Shown: positions 25,507-34,365 of the stretch, one piece after another
Layout: every line of letters starts with the position of its first letter
How positions within the stretch are numbered: position 1 is the stretch's first letter
Assembly (NCBI GenBank): GCA_900544535.1
Contig: UQVH01000012.1
Location: 28,808-92,807 of the forward strand
Length of the DNA: 64,000 nucleotides
Reading direction: 5' to 3'
Origin: an uncultured Bacteroidales bacterium
GTDB lineage: Bacteria; Bacteroidota; Bacteroidia; Bacteroidales; Muribaculaceae
Translations under genes and position numbers: made by a program
The notes under the pieces: model-generated
The model's database searches: none
What the model saw: the letters and a program-made list of their open reading frames with translations, nothing else
What the model was told of the DNA's origin: nothing

Positions 25507-26436
25507 ATGAAGAAAAGACTTTTAATGCTGTTGCTGGTGACTCTCGCCTGCGTCACGGCAGTGTCGGCCCAGGGTCGTCGCGGTCTGCGCCTCAACGAGG
25601 TGATGATCGTCAACGACTCCACCAGTGTGGTGGATGACTTCGGCCGCTACAATGCCTGGGTGGAGCTGTACAACTCCACCTTCGCCCCGCTGGAGATTTC
25701 GAGCGTCTTCCTCACCAACGACCGCAACAACAATAAACTCTATCCGGTGCCCTTAGGGGATGTCAACACCGAGATTCCGGCCCGTCAGCACGTGCTTTTC
25801 TGGGCTGACGGTGAGCCTAACAAAGGCACTTTCCACCTGAATTTCGTCTTCACTCCCGGAGAGGACAACTATCTTGCCATCTATGACGCCGACGGCCTGT
25901 CGCTCATCGACGAGATCGTGGTTCCCGGCAGCCTGCTCCCCGGACAGTCCTATGCCCGCAAGGTTGACGGAGAAGGTGGTACAAACAATCCCGATGACTG
26001 GGAAGTGCGCGACGGTTCGGAGGCGAAGTACATCACCCCTTCGAGCAACAACATCATCAAGAGCACCAACAACAAGGTCGATAGCTTCGCCGAAAACGAT
26101 CCTCACGGATTCGCAATGGCAGTGATGGCCATGTGCATCGTGTTCTCGGCCCTGCTCGTGCTTTCGATCTGCTTCTACATCATCAACCGCATCGGAGCAT
26201 CCATCTCGCGCTCGCGCAAGATCAAGGCTCTCGCTTCTGAAGAAGAAGAACCCGCCGACCACCACCGCGAACAGGATTCCGGCGAAGTCATCGCCGCCAT
26301 CTCTGCGGCTCTCGCCGAACATCTCGACGCCCACGACCGCGAAAGCACCGTGCTCACCATCAACAAGGTGCGCCGCGCTTATTCGCCTTGGAGCTCGAAG
26401 ATTTACAGCCTGCGCGAACTTCCTAACCGCAAGTGA
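25507..26436 (+). CDS. OadG-like decarboxylase subunit with N-terminal lamin-tail domain
   Basis: 309 residues. A signal peptide (about 1-21, ending VSAQG) leads to a lamin-tail-like domain (LRLNEVMIVNDSTSVVDDFG, AWVELYN, SLIDEIVVPGSLLPGQSYAR; about 25-180). One transmembrane helix follows (about 200-222, AMAVMAMCIVFSALLVLSIC), then a charged cytoplasmic tail rich in Glu/His/Asp (EEEEPADHHREQ). The helix and tail fit the small gamma/delta subunit (OadG/MmdD) that ties the carboxyltransferase to the beta subunit, and the operon position agrees. The exported lamin-tail domain is an addition not found in classical OadG and would lie in the periplasm. Confidence 0.8.
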   Translation: MKKRLLMLLLVTLACVTAVSAQGRRGLRLNEVMIVNDSTSVVDDFGRYNAWVELYNSTFAPLEISSVFLTNDRNNNKLYPVPLGDVNTEIPARQHVLFWADGEPNKGTFHLNFVFTPGEDNYLAIYDADGLSLIDEIVVPGSLLPGQSYARKVDGEGGTNNPDDWEVRDGSEAKYITPSSNNIIKSTNNKVDSFAENDPHGFAMAVMAMCIVFSALLVLSICFYIINRIGASISRSRKIKALASEEEEPADHHREQDSGEVIAAISAALAEHLDAHDRESTVLTINKVRRAYSPWSSKIYSLRELPNRK

Positions 26437-26484
26437 TCGAAACAGCCACTCAACACTTTCAACCATTGAAACACTATCACGACA

Positions 26485-26919
26485 ATGAAAGAATATAAAT
26501 ATAGAATCAACGGTAACCCCTATACCGTCAAAGTCGGCGACATCGACAACAATATCGCCAAGGTGGAGGTCAACGGCGTTCCTTACAAGGTGGAACTCGA
26601 AAAGACTGACAAGCCTGTGACCATCGTAACCGCTCCGCGTCCCTCGGCAGCTCCCCGCACTGAAAGCGGCGCCAAAGTGATTGCCAAGCCCAAAACAGCA
26701 GCCGGAGGCTACACTGTCGAAGCCCCGCTCCCCGGTGTGGTTCTCTCGGTCAATGCAAAGGTAGGCGATGTTGTCAAGGCTTCCGACACAGTTGTGGTGC
26801 TCGAAGCCATGAAGATGGAAAACGCCATCCATGCAGGCCAGGACGGCAAAGTCGCCTCAATCGCTGTCTCTGCCGGTGACTCCGTGCTCCAGGGTGCAGT
26901 GCTCATTACCCTCGAATAA
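26485..26919 (+). CDS. mmdC: Biotin carboxyl carrier subunit of methylmalonyl-CoA decarboxylase
   Basis: 144 residues. The N-terminal 45 residues (MKEYKYRINGNPYTVKVGDI) are typical of decarboxylase carrier proteins; a Pro/Ala-rich hinge (about 48-72) follows. The biotinyl domain has VLEAMKMENAI with Lys110 as the biotinylation site. It shuttles CO2 from MmdA to the membrane subunit MmdB. The complete domain and hinge indicate a functional protein. Confidence 0.95.
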   Translation: MKEYKYRINGNPYTVKVGDIDNNIAKVEVNGVPYKVELEKTDKPVTIVTAPRPSAAPRTESGAKVIAKPKTAAGGYTVEAPLPGVVLSVNAKVGDVVKASDTVVVLEAMKMENAIHAGQDGKVASIAVSAGDSVLQGAVLITLE

Positions 26920-26982
26920 CAAAAGAGTGAGTGTTCCCGACAATCTAATTGAAAACCTCACTTTCAAGTAACAGCAACAACT

Positions 26983-28137
26983 ATGTTTAGCGAATTCTTA
27001 ACCCAAAACCTTCAGGAGTTCTGGCATCTGACAGGTTTTTACAACGCCACGTGGCAGCATCTTGTCATGCTGTTGGTGGGTCTGTTCTTCATCTGGCTTG
27101 CCATCAAGAAGAACTTTGAGCCCATGCTCCTCGTGCCCATAGGTTTCGGTATCCTCATCGGCAACGTGCCCTTCAACACAACCGCCGGCCTGGAAATCGG
27201 TATTTATGAAGAGGGCTCCGTGCTCAATATTCTCTACAACGGTGTGAGCGCCGGATGGTATCCTCCTCTGATTTTCCTCGGCATCGGTGCGATGACCGAC
27301 TTCTCGGCTCTGATCGCCAATCCGAAACTGATGCTCATCGGCGCCGCCGCCCAGTTCGGCATCTTCGGCGCCTATATGGTGGCCCTCCTTCTCGGCTTTG
27401 CTCCCGATCAGGCCGGTGCCATCGCGATCATCGGTGGAGCCGACGGTCCCACGGCCATCTTCCTTTCTTCGAAACTCGCTCCCAATCTGATGGGTGCCAT
27501 TGCCGTCTCGGCTTATTCCTACATGGCACTCGTCCCCGTGATCCAGCCGCCGCTGATGCGCCTGCTGACCACAAAGAAAGAGCGCGTCATCAAGATGAAG
27601 CCCGCGCGCGCCGTCTCGCAGAACGAGAAGATCATCTTCCCGATCGTCGGTCTGATCCTCACCTGCTTCGTGGTGCCTTCGGGTCTGCCGCTGCTCGGCA
27701 TGCTCTTCTTCGGCAACCTGCTGCGTGAGTGCGGCGTCACCAACCGTCTGGCCAAGACTGCCAGCAACGCACTCACCGACATCGTCACCATCCTTCTGGG
27801 TATGACGGTCGGCGCATCCACCCAGGCTTCCGAGTTCCTGACCTCAGAGACAATCCGCATCTTCCTCCTCGGCTTCATGGCGTTCATCATCGCCTCGGCC
27901 AGCGGTGTCATCTTCGTCAAGATTTTCAACCTCGTGCTTCCGAAATCCAAGAAGATCAACCCGCTTATCGGCAACGCCGGTGTTTCGGCTGTCCCGATGT
28001 CGGCGCGAATCTCCAACAACCTCGGTCTGGAGTATGATCCGAGCAACTACCTGCTGATGCACGCCATGGGCCCGAACGTGGCCGGTGTGATCGGTTCGGC
28101 TGTGGCTGCCGGTGTGCTTCTCGGCTTCCTTGCCTGA
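26983..28137 (+). CDS. mmdB: Na+-translocating decarboxylase beta subunit
   Basis: 384 residues, almost entirely membrane helices. Family motifs are GVSAGWYPPLIFLGIGAMTDF, IGGADGPTAIFLSSKLAP, the conserved Asp in GGADGPT, and the C-terminal NYLLMHAMGPNVAGVIGSA. It decarboxylates carboxybiotin and couples this to Na+ export, conserving energy from propionate formation. It closes the mce-mmdA-oadG-mmdC-mmdB operon and is followed by a terminator at 28158-28213. Confidence 0.96.
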   Translation: MFSEFLTQNLQEFWHLTGFYNATWQHLVMLLVGLFFIWLAIKKNFEPMLLVPIGFGILIGNVPFNTTAGLEIGIYEEGSVLNILYNGVSAGWYPPLIFLGIGAMTDFSALIANPKLMLIGAAAQFGIFGAYMVALLLGFAPDQAGAIAIIGGADGPTAIFLSSKLAPNLMGAIAVSAYSYMALVPVIQPPLMRLLTTKKERVIKMKPARAVSQNEKIIFPIVGLILTCFVVPSGLPLLGMLFFGNLLRECGVTNRLAKTASNALTDIVTILLGMTVGASTQASEFLTSETIRIFLLGFMAFIIASASGVIFVKIFNLVLPKSKKINPLIGNAGVSAVPMSARISNNLGLEYDPSNYLLMHAMGPNVAGVIGSAVAAGVLLGFLA

Positions 28138-28157
28138 TAAGATCCGGGTCTGACCCT

Positions 28158-28213
28158 AAAAATCGCAGGGGCATAAATTTTAGCTGAATAAAACTTATGC
28201 TCCTGCGATTTTC
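28158..28213 (+). terminator. Intrinsic terminator of methylmalonyl-CoA decarboxylase operon
   Basis: AAAATCGCAGG(G)GCATAA pairs with TTATGC(T)CCTGCGATTTT across a 20-nt loop. The 3' arm ends in TTTTCCTTT. Confidence 0.8.
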
Positions 28214-28497
28214 CTTTCCGGATGCTATCGGATAGTACTTCTGAAAAAATTTGTCTGCTGAATTGTCTGTGGTTCCATAGTTTGTGGTTATACAGCCGTT
28301 TGGATAACGGCGTGAAATAAATACTCTTTTCTTCAGACTATAAAAATGGCTATTCCTGAAAACCATCGCCTTGCTGAGACGTTTAATAAATAGAAATTAT
28401 CACATTACACATGCGTTTGATTTCTATTGCAGACCTCATGCTCTTCCCTTACACCTAAGTAATCGGTTCGTAACCATTTGTCCATTTATTCCAAATT
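28214..28497. other. Intergenic stretch without recognised gene
   Basis: A/T-rich spacer between the decarboxylase operon terminator and the next gene. It holds only very short reading frames (for example 15 codons from ATG at 28346). No clear promoter consensus or repeat was recognised. Confidence 0.5.
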
Positions 28498-28851
28498 ATG
28501 GTAACACGAGAACATATCGACGCACTTTACCGGAAATACAACAGACCTCCGGCTTCGATTGATGAATTGAATTTCGGACTGCTCTTTGATTATGCTCTGG
28601 AGAATCATGGTATTGTCATCGATGAGGATGAACTGTTCATAGGAAGCGTCAACCCTTCGTCGCCATTCGCTCGGATTCCCCTCAGACACATTCATGAAAT
28701 ATTTGAGTTTGAAAATCAGATAGCCATCGTGTTGCGCAATTCGATCGTGTTTCTGAGTAAGTCAGACTCCAATGTCAATGTCCATATTCGCATGGAAAAA
28801 AACTCCGTCTGGTCGCGTCTGAAAGATTCGATTCTTTGTGGCCGCAGATAA
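28498..28851 (+). CDS. Conserved hypothetical protein
   Basis: 117 residues beginning MVTREHIDALYRKYNRPPAS. No signal peptide, membrane segment or cysteine motif (a single Cys near the end). The sequence alternates short helices and beta strands (HGIVIDEDELFIGSVNPSSP, NQIAIVLRNSIVFLSKSDS) and ends with basic LKDSILCGRR. I do not recognise a family. It is probably real because its reading frame is complete, codon use matches the neighbours, and it precedes tcdA by 46 nt on the same strand. Confidence 0.7.
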   Translation: MVTREHIDALYRKYNRPPASIDELNFGLLFDYALENHGIVIDEDELFIGSVNPSSPFARIPLRHIHEIFEFENQIAIVLRNSIVFLSKSDSNVNVHIRMEKNSVWSRLKDSILCGRR

Positions 28852-28897
28852 GCCCCGCGGGTGATATTCCGCTCTTTTTACCTGTTTCTGACAAAAG

Positions 28898-29674
28898 ATG
28901 ATAAAAGACTGTTTCAACCGCGTGGCTCTTCTGACCGGTGTGGATGCCTTTGACGCGCTTGCATCCAGGAGTGTGATAATTTTCGGAGTCGGAGGGGTCG
29001 GCAGCTGGGCGGCCGAGGCTCTTGTGCGCAGCGGGATCTCCCGGCTGACAATAGTCGATGCCGACACTGTGGCTGCTTCCAACATCAACCGTCAGCTCCC
29101 GGCAACCGCATCGACTGTCGGGCGCGTCAAGGTCGATGTGATGAGGCAGCATCTGCTCGACATAAATCCGGAGGCTTCGATAGAAGCCATACATGATTTT
29201 TATAATGCCGGAACACAAAACCGCTATGACCTGCGGAACTATGATTATATCATAGACGCCATAGATTCGCTGGCCGACAAAGCGCTGCTCATACTCAACG
29301 CTACCGCCGTCATGGCCGAAACAGCCCGTAGCGACCGGCCCGTGACGTTTTATTCCTCTATGGGTGCGGCGCTCAAACTCGATCCCTCGCGCATCGCTGT
29401 CGCTGAGTTCTGGAAGGTGAAAGGCTGCCCGCTGGCAGCCGCCCTGAGACGTAAATTTAAAAAATCGGGTGTCTTTCCCGCCCGTAAATTCAAATGTGTC
29501 TACTCCGACGAACTTGTAGCCAATCATCCTGACGCCTCCCGTCTTGCCGACGGAAGCGGTGCCATGTCATACGGAAAAGTCGCAACAAGCGGGGCCATGA
29601 TGCACATCACGGCCGTTTTCGGCATGACACTTGCCTCGCTGGTCATACGCGATGTCATGGACCGTCTGAAATGA
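28898..29674 (+). CDS. tcdA: tRNA threonylcarbamoyladenosine dehydratase (TcdA/CsdL family)
   Basis: 258 residues of the E1-like ThiF/MoeB superfamily. Nucleotide-binding loop GVGGVGSWAAEALVRSGI (about 30-47), then IVDADTVAASNINRQ with the conserved Asp and Arg, and YIIDAIDSLADKA. It lacks the CxxC zinc pairs of MoeB/ThiF, which fits TcdA, the enzyme that cyclises t6A in tRNA to ct6A using ATP. Length agrees with the family (about 250-270). Cytoplasmic. Confidence 0.9.
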   Translation: MIKDCFNRVALLTGVDAFDALASRSVIIFGVGGVGSWAAEALVRSGISRLTIVDADTVAASNINRQLPATASTVGRVKVDVMRQHLLDINPEASIEAIHDFYNAGTQNRYDLRNYDYIIDAIDSLADKALLILNATAVMAETARSDRPVTFYSSMGAALKLDPSRIAVAEFWKVKGCPLAAALRRKFKKSGVFPARKFKCVYSDELVANHPDASRLADGSGAMSYGKVATSGAMMHITAVFGMTLASLVIRDVMDRLK

Positions 29675-29746
29675 GACGGGCCGCTGGCAACTTTAGCTCG
29701 GCATGTAAGTAGCCGACAATTAAGGAAATATTTCATTATTTTAAAT

Positions 29747-29777
29747 TTTGTTTTGATGATGATAATTCCGACCTTTG
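29747..29777 (+). promoter_or_regulatory. Probable promoter of nhaD
   Basis: TTTG (29747-29750), 19 nt, GACCTTTG (29770-29777). The -7 box is one base off consensus. The leader to nhaD is about 100 nt. Confidence 0.45.
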
Positions 29778-29881
29778 CGCCCGAATTGTCAACCGTCGCC
29801 CCTGTCGGGCCTGTTTTGTCATTGCCTTAAACCGCGCAGATTGAAATTTTAAATATAATCCATGAAATAAAAACTTAAGAA

Positions 29882-31171
29882 ATGGTAACAGCTATTGTCA
29901 CATTCTTTGTACTCGGCTATCTGTGCATTGCTCTTGAAAGCGTGCTGAAGATCAACAAAGCCGTCCCCGCATTGCTGATGTGTGTTGTCTGCTGGACTCT
30001 CTATGCCTGTGGAGTCGGTGACAGCGCCGATTATTCAGGCCGTCTGCTCCATCACCTCGGCGAAACCTGCGAAATCCTCTTCTTCCTGATGGGAGCCATG
30101 ACGATTGTAGAGATCGTCGATGCCAACGGCGGATTCTATTTTGTACATGACGCTCTGGCAACCAAGAGTAAGAAAGCCCTCCTGTGGCGCATCACGGCCA
30201 TGACATTCATCCTCTCGGCCATCCTCGACAACCTGACCACCTCGATCGTGATGATCATGGTGCTCCGCAAACTTATCGAGGACCACAAGGACCGCATGAT
30301 CTACGGCGGTATCATCATTATCGCAGCCAATGCCGGCGGAGCCTTCTCTCCGATCGGCGACGTCACCACCATCATGCTTTGGATCAAGGGTATGATTTCG
30401 ACCGGCGGTGTCATCTCGCAGCTTCTGATTCCGTCAATCGCTTCGGTCGTGGTTTCGGCTCTGTGCGTATCTCTGTACCTTAAGGGAGAGGTTGTCGCAC
30501 CGAAAGTTTCCGAATCTGAAGGATTGAAAAATTCACCGACAGACCGCAAGATCATTCTTTTCTTCGGAGTCGGCGGTCTCATATTCGTGCCTATCTTCCG
30601 TATGCTGACGGGGCTCCCCCCCTTCATGGGCATCCTGCTGGCTCTCGGTGTGCTTTGGCTTGTCAGCGAATGGCGCTCCAACCGCATGTCGCTTTTCACA
30701 GAGAATTCTCATCTCAAGGTGACCACCCTGCTCTCGCGCATCGACCTCGCCACTATTCTTTTCTTCCTCGGCATTCTTCTTGCCGTGGCCACTCTTCAGG
30801 AAACCGGAGTATTGACCGCATTCGGCCAGTGGCTCAACGAGGTATCCAACGGTAACCACTATCTTGTCACCGGTGTCATCGGTGTGGTTTCAAGTATTGT
30901 TGACAACGTACCTCTCGTGGCCGGCTGTATGGACATGTATGCCATCGCACCTTCCGGCGACTTTGCCTGCGACGGTCTCTTCTGGCAGCTTCTCGCCTAC
31001 TGTGCCGGTGTCGGCGGTTCGATGCTTATCATCGGATCTGCAGCCGGTGTGGTTGTGATGGGACTCGAAAAGATCAGCTTCGGCTGGTATCTGCGCCGCT
31101 TCACCTGGATTGCCTTCGTAGGCTACATTGCCGGTATCGGTGTCTACGCCCTCGAAACCCTTTTCATGTAA
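29882..31171 (+). CDS. nhaD: Na+/H+ antiporter, NhaD family
   Basis: 429 residues with about 11-12 membrane helices. Diagnostic segments are ILDNLTTSIVMIMVLRKL (about 118-135), NAGGAFSPIGDVTTIMLW (about 150-167) and SSIVDNVPLVAGCMDMY near the C-terminus, matching the ArsB/NhaD superfamily Asn/Asp/Ser-Thr transport sites. It exports Na+ in exchange for protons. Sitting one operon away from a Na+-pumping decarboxylase, it fits a cell with a sodium cycle, although this proximity may be chance. Confidence 0.93.
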   Translation: MVTAIVTFFVLGYLCIALESVLKINKAVPALLMCVVCWTLYACGVGDSADYSGRLLHHLGETCEILFFLMGAMTIVEIVDANGGFYFVHDALATKSKKALLWRITAMTFILSAILDNLTTSIVMIMVLRKLIEDHKDRMIYGGIIIIAANAGGAFSPIGDVTTIMLWIKGMISTGGVISQLLIPSIASVVVSALCVSLYLKGEVVAPKVSESEGLKNSPTDRKIILFFGVGGLIFVPIFRMLTGLPPFMGILLALGVLWLVSEWRSNRMSLFTENSHLKVTTLLSRIDLATILFFLGILLAVATLQETGVLTAFGQWLNEVSNGNHYLVTGVIGVVSSIVDNVPLVAGCMDMYAIAPSGDFACDGLFWQLLAYCAGVGGSMLIIGSAAGVVVMGLEKISFGWYLRRFTWIAFVGYIAGIGVYALETLFM

Positions 31172-31200
31172 ATCATACTACCAGCGTAAATCATAACACC

Positions 31201-31241
31201 GGCGCCCTGCCGACAGCTCCATCGCTGTCCAGCAGGGCGCC
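31201..31241 (+). terminator. Hairpin after nhaD
   Basis: GGCGCCCTGC and inner GACAGC pair with GCTGTC and GCAGGGCGCC. A strong nested stem, but no long T run follows. Confidence 0.65.
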
Positions 31242-31320
31242 GCTGCTTTGTGGGTCTGACTGTCTGTTGGTTTCGGAGAAGGGGATTTTGGAAATTTATA
31301 AGGGTAAAATGCTAAAATGT

Positions 31321-31351
31321 TTTGAAATACGGAAAAGAATTAGTAATTTTG
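31321..31351 (+). promoter_or_regulatory. Promoter of rpsU
   Basis: TTTG (31321-31324), exactly 19 nt, TAATTTTG (31344-31351). Full consensus. The leader is about 95 nt and lacks a Shine-Dalgarno sequence. Confidence 0.75.
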
Positions 31352-31453
31352 CCGCGCAAAACCGTGAAGCGCCCGTCGGGATGCTCTGTCATGGAGCTGT
31401 CAGACGGATGGTCCACTATTAAATAACTTAATTTCAATAATCAAAGAACCACA

Positions 31454-31645
31454 ATGATCATCGTACAAGTAAAAGAAGGTGAAAACATCGAAAAGGCACT
31501 GAAGAAATTCAAGCGTAAATTTGAAAAAACCGGCATCGTTCGCGAGCTTCGTTCACGTCAGGCTTTCCAGAAGCCCTCTGTGACCAACCGTAAGAAAATG
31601 ATGAAGGCTGTTTACGTTCAGCAGCTTCGTGCCAACGAGGAATAA
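31454..31645 (+). CDS. rpsU: 30S ribosomal protein bS21
   Basis: 63 residues: MIIVQVKEGENIEKALKKFK, then KRKFEKTGIVRELRSRQ. Typical bS21, with basic helices. In Bacteroidetes, bS21 with bS6 and bS18 hides the anti-Shine-Dalgarno end of 16S rRNA. The start context (AATCAAAGAACCACA before ATG) has no Shine-Dalgarno, unlike the autoregulated rpsU genes described in some Flavobacteriia. Monocistronic with its own promoter. Confidence 0.96.
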   Translation: MIIVQVKEGENIEKALKKFKRKFEKTGIVRELRSRQAFQKPSVTNRKKMMKAVYVQQLRANEE

Positions 31646-31816
31646 GATTTTCCCGATCAAAACTGCCTTTATACAATCAACCGAAAGGAGGTCAGGAAAA
31701 CACCCGGATATATCACCCGAATTTATTTGATAAAACCATATCCGATGGCGGTGAAGATTGCGGTCAGCAATTCTTCATCGCTATTGTTGTGACTTGAAAT
31801 TCCACCCAAATCCTAT

Positions 31817-33826
31817 ATGTCGTTCCGTCTGCCGTTTATGTCTGTGTTTTCTATGATGCTGCTTATCGCGGCGGCATCCTGCACGCGCGTGAATGTGGAA
31901 AAGAATGCTATTTACGACGGTGGACGGTTTGAAATCTATGATGACAGCATGGTCCGCGACGGCAGGACATATATGGCTTCGGAGCTGCGGCCGTCAGCCG
32001 CGGCCATTAATCCGATTTATAGTTCTTCCTGCCGTGTGGCCGACGCGCTGTTTGCCCGCAGTCTCGTCGACTCGTCGGCCCTTTCAGTGACTGATGTCGG
32101 CCTTTCGGCTGCATTCCTGCGTCCTGAGGAATCGTTGGCGCTGATGCGATCCACTCTGACAGACGGCCGGATAGCGGCTGCGGAATTTCCGGAAGTCACA
32201 GACATAGGTACTTGGGCGGTCGGCGCGTGGGAGACCTATTGCGTTACGGGTTCCAAATCTTGGCTCAAAGAAGCCTACGAGGCATTGAACGCGTGGCTGC
32301 ATTTGTGGCAGCTGGCGGGTGCGGGACGCGAGGCGCCACTGGGCGCAGGTCAGCCGCAGGGCATTGCCGCTGCGGATTTCTATCCGGTCTGGATGGAAGC
32401 CATAGACCGTTACGAGACAGTCACGACAGCCGTAAATGTATCGCTGGCGACAGCTTTTGATGTGGCCTCGCAGATGGCAGGCGAATTGCGGTTCTATGCC
32501 GAACGCGAGCACCTGAGTTCGTTCACTGGTTTGCGCAATGCGGTCAATGACCGGCTGTGGCTCCCGGCGATGCAGCGCTATGGACAATATCTCTACGGTG
32601 AATATTATCCGATACTTTCAACAGTGTCCGACAATCGGGCGAATGCTCTGTGTGTGCTCAACGAGATTGCCACTCCGGAGATGGCCGAGGCTCTCATCGC
32701 CGCCGCACCGGTCTGTCGCGACGGAGTGCCTTGCCTGAGTCCGCGCATCAATCCAGGCGCCCGCGGTTTTGAGCCGTCGACGCAGGCCTTGTTTGCTCTT
32801 GCCGCCGCCAAAGTGCGCAATCCTGAGGCGTTTCTGCTCGCCGCCGCCTCGCTGATGGATATTAGCGTTGACCGCCGGACGGTTTCCGAATGGCCGGCAG
32901 TGGTGTGCAAAGGTTTATTCGGCATGAATTTCACACCGTCGGGGATTTATTTCAGTCCTATGGTACCGGCGGTTTTCCGCGGACAGAAAAAACTTACCGG
33001 TTTCCGCTATCGCGATGCCGTGTTTGACATCTCTATGAGCGGTACCGGTGACCGTATAGCCTCGTTTATGATCGATTCGGTTTCTTACGGAACTCCATAT
33101 ATCGATACATCTCTTCAGGGTCGCCATAAGGTTGATATCGTCCTCTCCGGTAATGCTCTTTCCGAAAGGGGGGTGAATCTCGTCGACCAGACGGATCTGC
33201 CGCCGCTGCCTCAGCTGAGATGGGATCATGACGGGAGGGTGGTGAAAATTCTTAATTTCGATCCGTCGCTGCATTATGGCGTTTATGTGGACGGGGCTTT
33301 GACGGAGACGCTTGACAAGGCGGATTATCGCCTGAGATCGTCGGGCGTGAGCGTTACGGCGATAGTGCCTCTGCTTGCCGGGGGGCAGACCGGTTTCTCA
33401 CCGCGCAGCCATGTCTATGCCCCCGCGCAGTCGGAGATTACGGTCAGGGCTTCTTCGGTCACTCCGCGCCGTCCGCCTCTACATTTTATAAAGGACCGCC
33501 GTACGGCTGACGACTACATAGAGCTTGCGGCGCGCCACAATACCCGCATCACTTGCTATGCTAATGTCCCCGTGGCCGGGGAGTATTTTCTGACAGTGGG
33601 CTATTCCAACGGCTCAGTCCGCATGGCCCGGCGCATACTGAGCATCAATGACCGTGATGTGGCTACGGTGATCTGTCCGGCACTCAGTCCCGATGACTGG
33701 ATCACGGTGCGCCCGTCGAACACTGTTGTTGTCACCCTTCGCGAGGGACCCAATAAAATAGCTCTGACTTATATCGGGGGCACGATGCTGCTCAATAAAA
33801 TAACCCTGCTGAAAAAAGCGCACTGA
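31817..33826 (+). CDS. Lipoprotein with glycosidase-like (alpha/alpha)6 domain
   Basis: 669 residues with a lipoprotein signal (lipobox AASC, Cys near 22). The region about 90-390 is helix-rich with toroid-like repeats (GTWAVGAWETYCVTGSKSWL, AADFYPVWMEAIDRYE, NDRLWLPAMQRYGQYLYGEY, GARGFEPSTQALFALAAAKV), recalling trehalase/MGH1-type six-hairpin glycosidases. The second half is beta-rich, ending in a CBM-like jelly-roll (VAGEYFLTVGYSNGSVRMAR, GPNKIALTYIGGTMLLNKITL). Likely a surface glycan-acting enzyme. The family and catalytic acids cannot be fixed by eye. No susC/susD pair is nearby, so no polysaccharide locus is implied. Confidence 0.65.
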   Translation: MSFRLPFMSVFSMMLLIAAASCTRVNVEKNAIYDGGRFEIYDDSMVRDGRTYMASELRPSAAAINPIYSSSCRVADALFARSLVDSSALSVTDVGLSAAFLRPEESLALMRSTLTDGRIAAAEFPEVTDIGTWAVGAWETYCVTGSKSWLKEAYEALNAWLHLWQLAGAGREAPLGAGQPQGIAAADFYPVWMEAIDRYETVTTAVNVSLATAFDVASQMAGELRFYAEREHLSSFTGLRNAVNDRLWLPAMQRYGQYLYGEYYPILSTVSDNRANALCVLNEIATPEMAEALIAAAPVCRDGVPCLSPRINPGARGFEPSTQALFALAAAKVRNPEAFLLAAASLMDISVDRRTVSEWPAVVCKGLFGMNFTPSGIYFSPMVPAVFRGQKKLTGFRYRDAVFDISMSGTGDRIASFMIDSVSYGTPYIDTSLQGRHKVDIVLSGNALSERGVNLVDQTDLPPLPQLRWDHDGRVVKILNFDPSLHYGVYVDGALTETLDKADYRLRSSGVSVTAIVPLLAGGQTGFSPRSHVYAPAQSEITVRASSVTPRRPPLHFIKDRRTADDYIELAARHNTRITCYANVPVAGEYFLTVGYSNGSVRMARRILSINDRDVATVICPALSPDDWITVRPSNTVVVTLREGPNKIALTYIGGTMLLNKITLLKKAH

Positions 33827-33840
33827 CACAATTTACGATT

Positions 33841-34344
33841 ATGAAGACAATCGGCATTCTTTCTGACACTCATTCCTGCTGGGACGACCGTTATGCGGCA
33901 CATTTCAAAGACTGTGACGAGATCTGGCATTGCGGTGATGTCGGCGATATAGACATTATCAGGCGTCTTGAGGATGTGGTGCCGGTGGTCAGGGCTGTGC
34001 GGGGAAATATCGACCACGGAGATGTGTGCCGCCGTTGCCCGGAGGTGGAGAACTTTCAGGTGGAGGGTGTCAACGTGTGGATGACCCATATCGGAGGCTA
34101 TCCCGGACGTTATGCACCCGGAATCAGGAGAGCGTTGATCGAGAACAGGGTGGGGCTGATGGTCTGCGGCCATTCCCATATACTGAAAGTGATGCCCGAT
34201 GCCGAGCTTGGACTGCTGCATGTCAATCCAGGAGCCGCGGGCTATCACGGCTGGCAGAAAGAGCGTACTCTGGTCCGTCTGACAATCGACAGCGGCGCCG
34301 TCACCGGTCTCGAAGTCATTGAATTAGGAAAGGTAAAGATCTGA
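33841..34344 (+). CDS. YfcE-type metallophosphoesterase
   Basis: 167 residues, typical for the YfcE/MJ0936 group. Metal-binding motifs in order: GILSDTHS (Asp, His), WHCGDVGD, VRGNID, MTHIGG and CGHSHI. All ligands are present. These enzymes hydrolyse phosphodiesters in vitro with unclear physiological substrates. The Asn of GNID and the two His motifs indicate a competent dinuclear site. It starts 14 nt after the preceding lipoprotein gene and is probably co-transcribed. Confidence 0.92.
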   Translation: MKTIGILSDTHSCWDDRYAAHFKDCDEIWHCGDVGDIDIIRRLEDVVPVVRAVRGNIDHGDVCRRCPEVENFQVEGVNVWMTHIGGYPGRYAPGIRRALIENRVGLMVCGHSHILKVMPDAELGLLHVNPGAAGYHGWQKERTLVRLTIDSGAVTGLEVIELGKVKI

Positions 34345-34365
34345 GGTTTGCCATGTTGTATGAAG

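Noticed and set aside
28346..28393. Short frame of 15 codons upstream of the hypothetical gene
   Set aside because: Too short, no recognisable family and no promoter; likely chance.
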